This document shows positions 6,875-7,749 of a stretch of DNA of 7,749 bases, piece after piece. The position numbers were made by a program, and so were the translations under genes. This stretch comes from JANOBD01 sp031411495 (GTDB taxonomy: Bacteria > Planctomycetota > Phycisphaerae > Tepidisphaerales > Tepidisphaeraceae). The first letter of the stretch is position 1. Every line of letters begins with the position of its first letter. Location of the stretch: the NCBI GenBank assembly GCA_031411495.1, contig JANOBD010000049.1, positions 1 through 7,749 on the forward strand. Reading direction: 5' to 3'. Below the pieces are notes generated by a model. That model ran no database searches. It was given only the letters and a program-made list of their open reading frames with translations, and was not told the origin of the DNA.

Positions 6875-6923
6875 AAAAGTGGTGTTCCACTCCGCTTACA
6901 GACGGAGACGAACGGAACACCAC
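6875..6923 (-). terminator. Intrinsic terminator between terminase and the large gene
   Basis: Arms gtggtgttcc (6879-6888) and ggaacaccac (6914-6923) form a perfect 10-bp stem. A nested 5-bp stem, ctccg with cggag (6890-6894 and 6903-6907), lies inside. In the minus-strand transcript the stem is followed directly by UUUU (6875-6878), as expected for a Rho-independent terminator. No U run follows on the other strand. It lies 250 bp after the terminase stop and would separate phage packaging transcription from that of the large gene. Confidence 0.62.
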
Positions 6924-7158
6924 AATGAAACGAGCTTCGATTGTGCTGAGCCGACCGCAGTGTCGGCGGCTGTTGCGTGCGTCGCGATCCGCCAGGCTCT
7001 CGTCGAGCTTGGCTATCTTCAGATCCGGGGAACCTCGATTATGTCCACCGAAATGACGGCCGATTCATCCGGGAATTAGGCGATCAGCACAGTGTCTGCC
7101 TCACCGTAATCTTCCGCTGACTCGCCTTTGACTCAATGACACACATTCGGCTTGCCGC

Positions 7159-7169
7159 AATTCCCTATC
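7159..7169 (+). repeat. Right copy of the 11-bp direct repeat bracketing the large gene
   Basis: The sequence aattccctatc is an exact match to 1936-1946 and lies four bases beyond the terminase stop codon. If the pair marks an insertion, the inserted segment would be about 5.2 kb and would carry only the large gene and its signals. Confidence 0.4.
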
Positions 7170-7172
7170 TCC

Positions 7173-7749
7173 TCACCGCGTCGGCACCTCCAACTCAATT
7201 CCGCCCTTCGCCCTCGACTCGTGCTTCGAGAGAGCCCGCGCCGCGGCGGCCGCCCGGATCTGTTCTTCGCTTGGCAGCCCGTGACAGCCAAACTCAAAAT
7301 CGTGCGCCATCGCCGTCTGGTACCGCTCGCAGTCGAACCAGTCGTGCCGAGCGCCGTCCGCCTCTTCCTTCCAGATGTCGACGAACTTCCCGCCCTTTTT
7401 CTTGACCCGCTTCCGCGCCATCACCTCGATGTGACGGATGTAGTCGTTGCCGACATCGCGGTTCAGCTCCCACTGATCGACCTTCAGCTCCAGCGCCTCG
7501 CCAGTCTTCGGATCGAATACCTCGAGGTGATGCTTCTGCATGGCTGCCAGCACGTCGCCCGAGTCGAGCGGTTGAACCCACATCAGGTTCACGGTCAGCT
7601 CTTCGCCACTCACGCTCGTGTATGGGATCCGCTTCTTGCGGGTCATCAGCCCGGTGTCGTACCGCTTGCTCTTGACGCCCTTGAGCGCCATCCGCTTGGT
7701 CGGGTCCTTCATCGTCCAGCGATAGACCTGCTCGGTCCGGTTGGCGTCC
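7173..7749 (-). CDS. Phage terminase large subunit, GpA family (C-terminal 191 aa, cut by window edge)
   Basis: The terminase large subunit is the ATP-driven motor and nuclease that cuts concatemeric phage DNA and packs it into the head. The frame is open to the right edge, so the start and the ATPase domain are outside. The visible part begins DANRTEQVYRWT and ends EVPTR. It corresponds to the C-terminal nuclease part: a DYIRHIEVMA segment, then 'W.....GARHDWFDCERYQTAMAH', which matches the GpA-family ending 'W....g.rNh.lDc.vYalAa'. The Asp in WFDC sits at the place of the conserved family Asp. A short Ala-rich helix and a charged tail follow. About 80% of the last 51 codons end in G or C, like the portal gene. 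In lambda-like phages the next genes would be gpW and portal; here they come only after a 5.8 kb interruption. An in-frame ATG at 7712 is internal, as the family similarity extends upstream. Confidence 0.83.
   Translation of the reverse strand, partial: DANRTEQVYRWTMKDPTKRMALKGVKSKRYDTGLMTRKKRIPYTSVSGEELTVNLMWVQPLDSGDVLAAMQKHHLEVFDPKTGEALELKVDQWELNRDVGNDYIRHIEVMARKRVKKKGGKFVDIWKEEADGARHDWFDCERYQTAMAHDFEFGCHGLPSEEQIRAAAAARALSKHESRAKGGIELEVPTR

Larger units (their letters stand above)
6672..7172. other. Spacer between terminase and the large gene
   Basis: About 500 bp without a convincing gene. It contains a terminator hairpin (6875-6923), a leader hairpin (6704-6724), the ribosome binding site of the large gene (6677-6682), and one copy of the 11-bp direct repeat (7159-7169) four bases after the terminase stop. 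Two short ORFs here (plus 6861-7079 and minus 6681-6923) run through the hairpins and have no family resemblance. The segment 6930-7158 shows nothing I can assign. Confidence 0.6.

Noticed and set aside
6861..7079. Plus-strand ORF of 72 codons and the overlapping minus-strand ORF of 80 codons (6681-6923)
   Set aside because: Both read through the inverted repeat at 6879-6923, lack good ribosome binding sites and show no domain features.
1947..7158. Insertion sequence or transposon with terminal inverted repeats
   Set aside because: I compared the sequences just inside the 11-bp direct repeat and saw no matching inverted repeats, and there is no transposase or integrase frame in the window.

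Overview
The window looks like a stretch of a GC-rich planctomycete-type bacterial chromosome carrying a prophage or prophage-like head module. The main taxonomic clue is the N-terminal CEPRRLLAV motif of the largest protein. It matches the LEPR-xLL type tag found near the start of very large exported proteins in Planctomycetota. All assignments come from reading the sequence; no database search was run.

Every confident gene lies on the minus strand, so the biological order runs right to left. At the right edge is the C-terminal part of a phage terminase large subunit (GpA family), which stops at 7173. At the left are a small gpW-position protein (1069-1350) and the first 319 residues of a lambda-type portal protein (1-959, cut by the window edge). 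Terminase, small joining protein and portal is the usual gene order of lambda-like packaging and head modules, so these three genes form one syntenic block.

The block is split between terminase and the gpW-position gene by about 5.8 kb. Most of this is one 1559-codon gene (1992-6671) for a predicted extracellular multidomain protein. In order it has an EPRRLLA tag, a BNR/Asp-box beta-propeller region, an EF-hand-like calcium loop inside that region, a long beta-rich part with scattered single RTX-like motifs and two 100-residue repeats, and a C-terminal array of nine in-phase RTX nonapeptides. It has a strong Shine-Dalgarno site, a GC-rich leader hairpin, and an apparent terminator between it and terminase. 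It is therefore probably its own transcription unit, cargo in the prophage rather than a structural phage gene.

The two spacers around this gene hold little coding sequence. The left spacer (1351-1991) has one weak 89-codon plus-strand ORF with a good ribosome binding site, and a terminator-like hairpin downstream of the large gene. The right spacer (6672-7172) has the terminator hairpin, the leader hairpin and no convincing gene. An 11-bp direct repeat (1936-1946 and 7159-7169) brackets the large gene and could mark the ends of an inserted segment, though chance is not excluded. I saw no tRNA, rRNA, CRISPR array or transposase.
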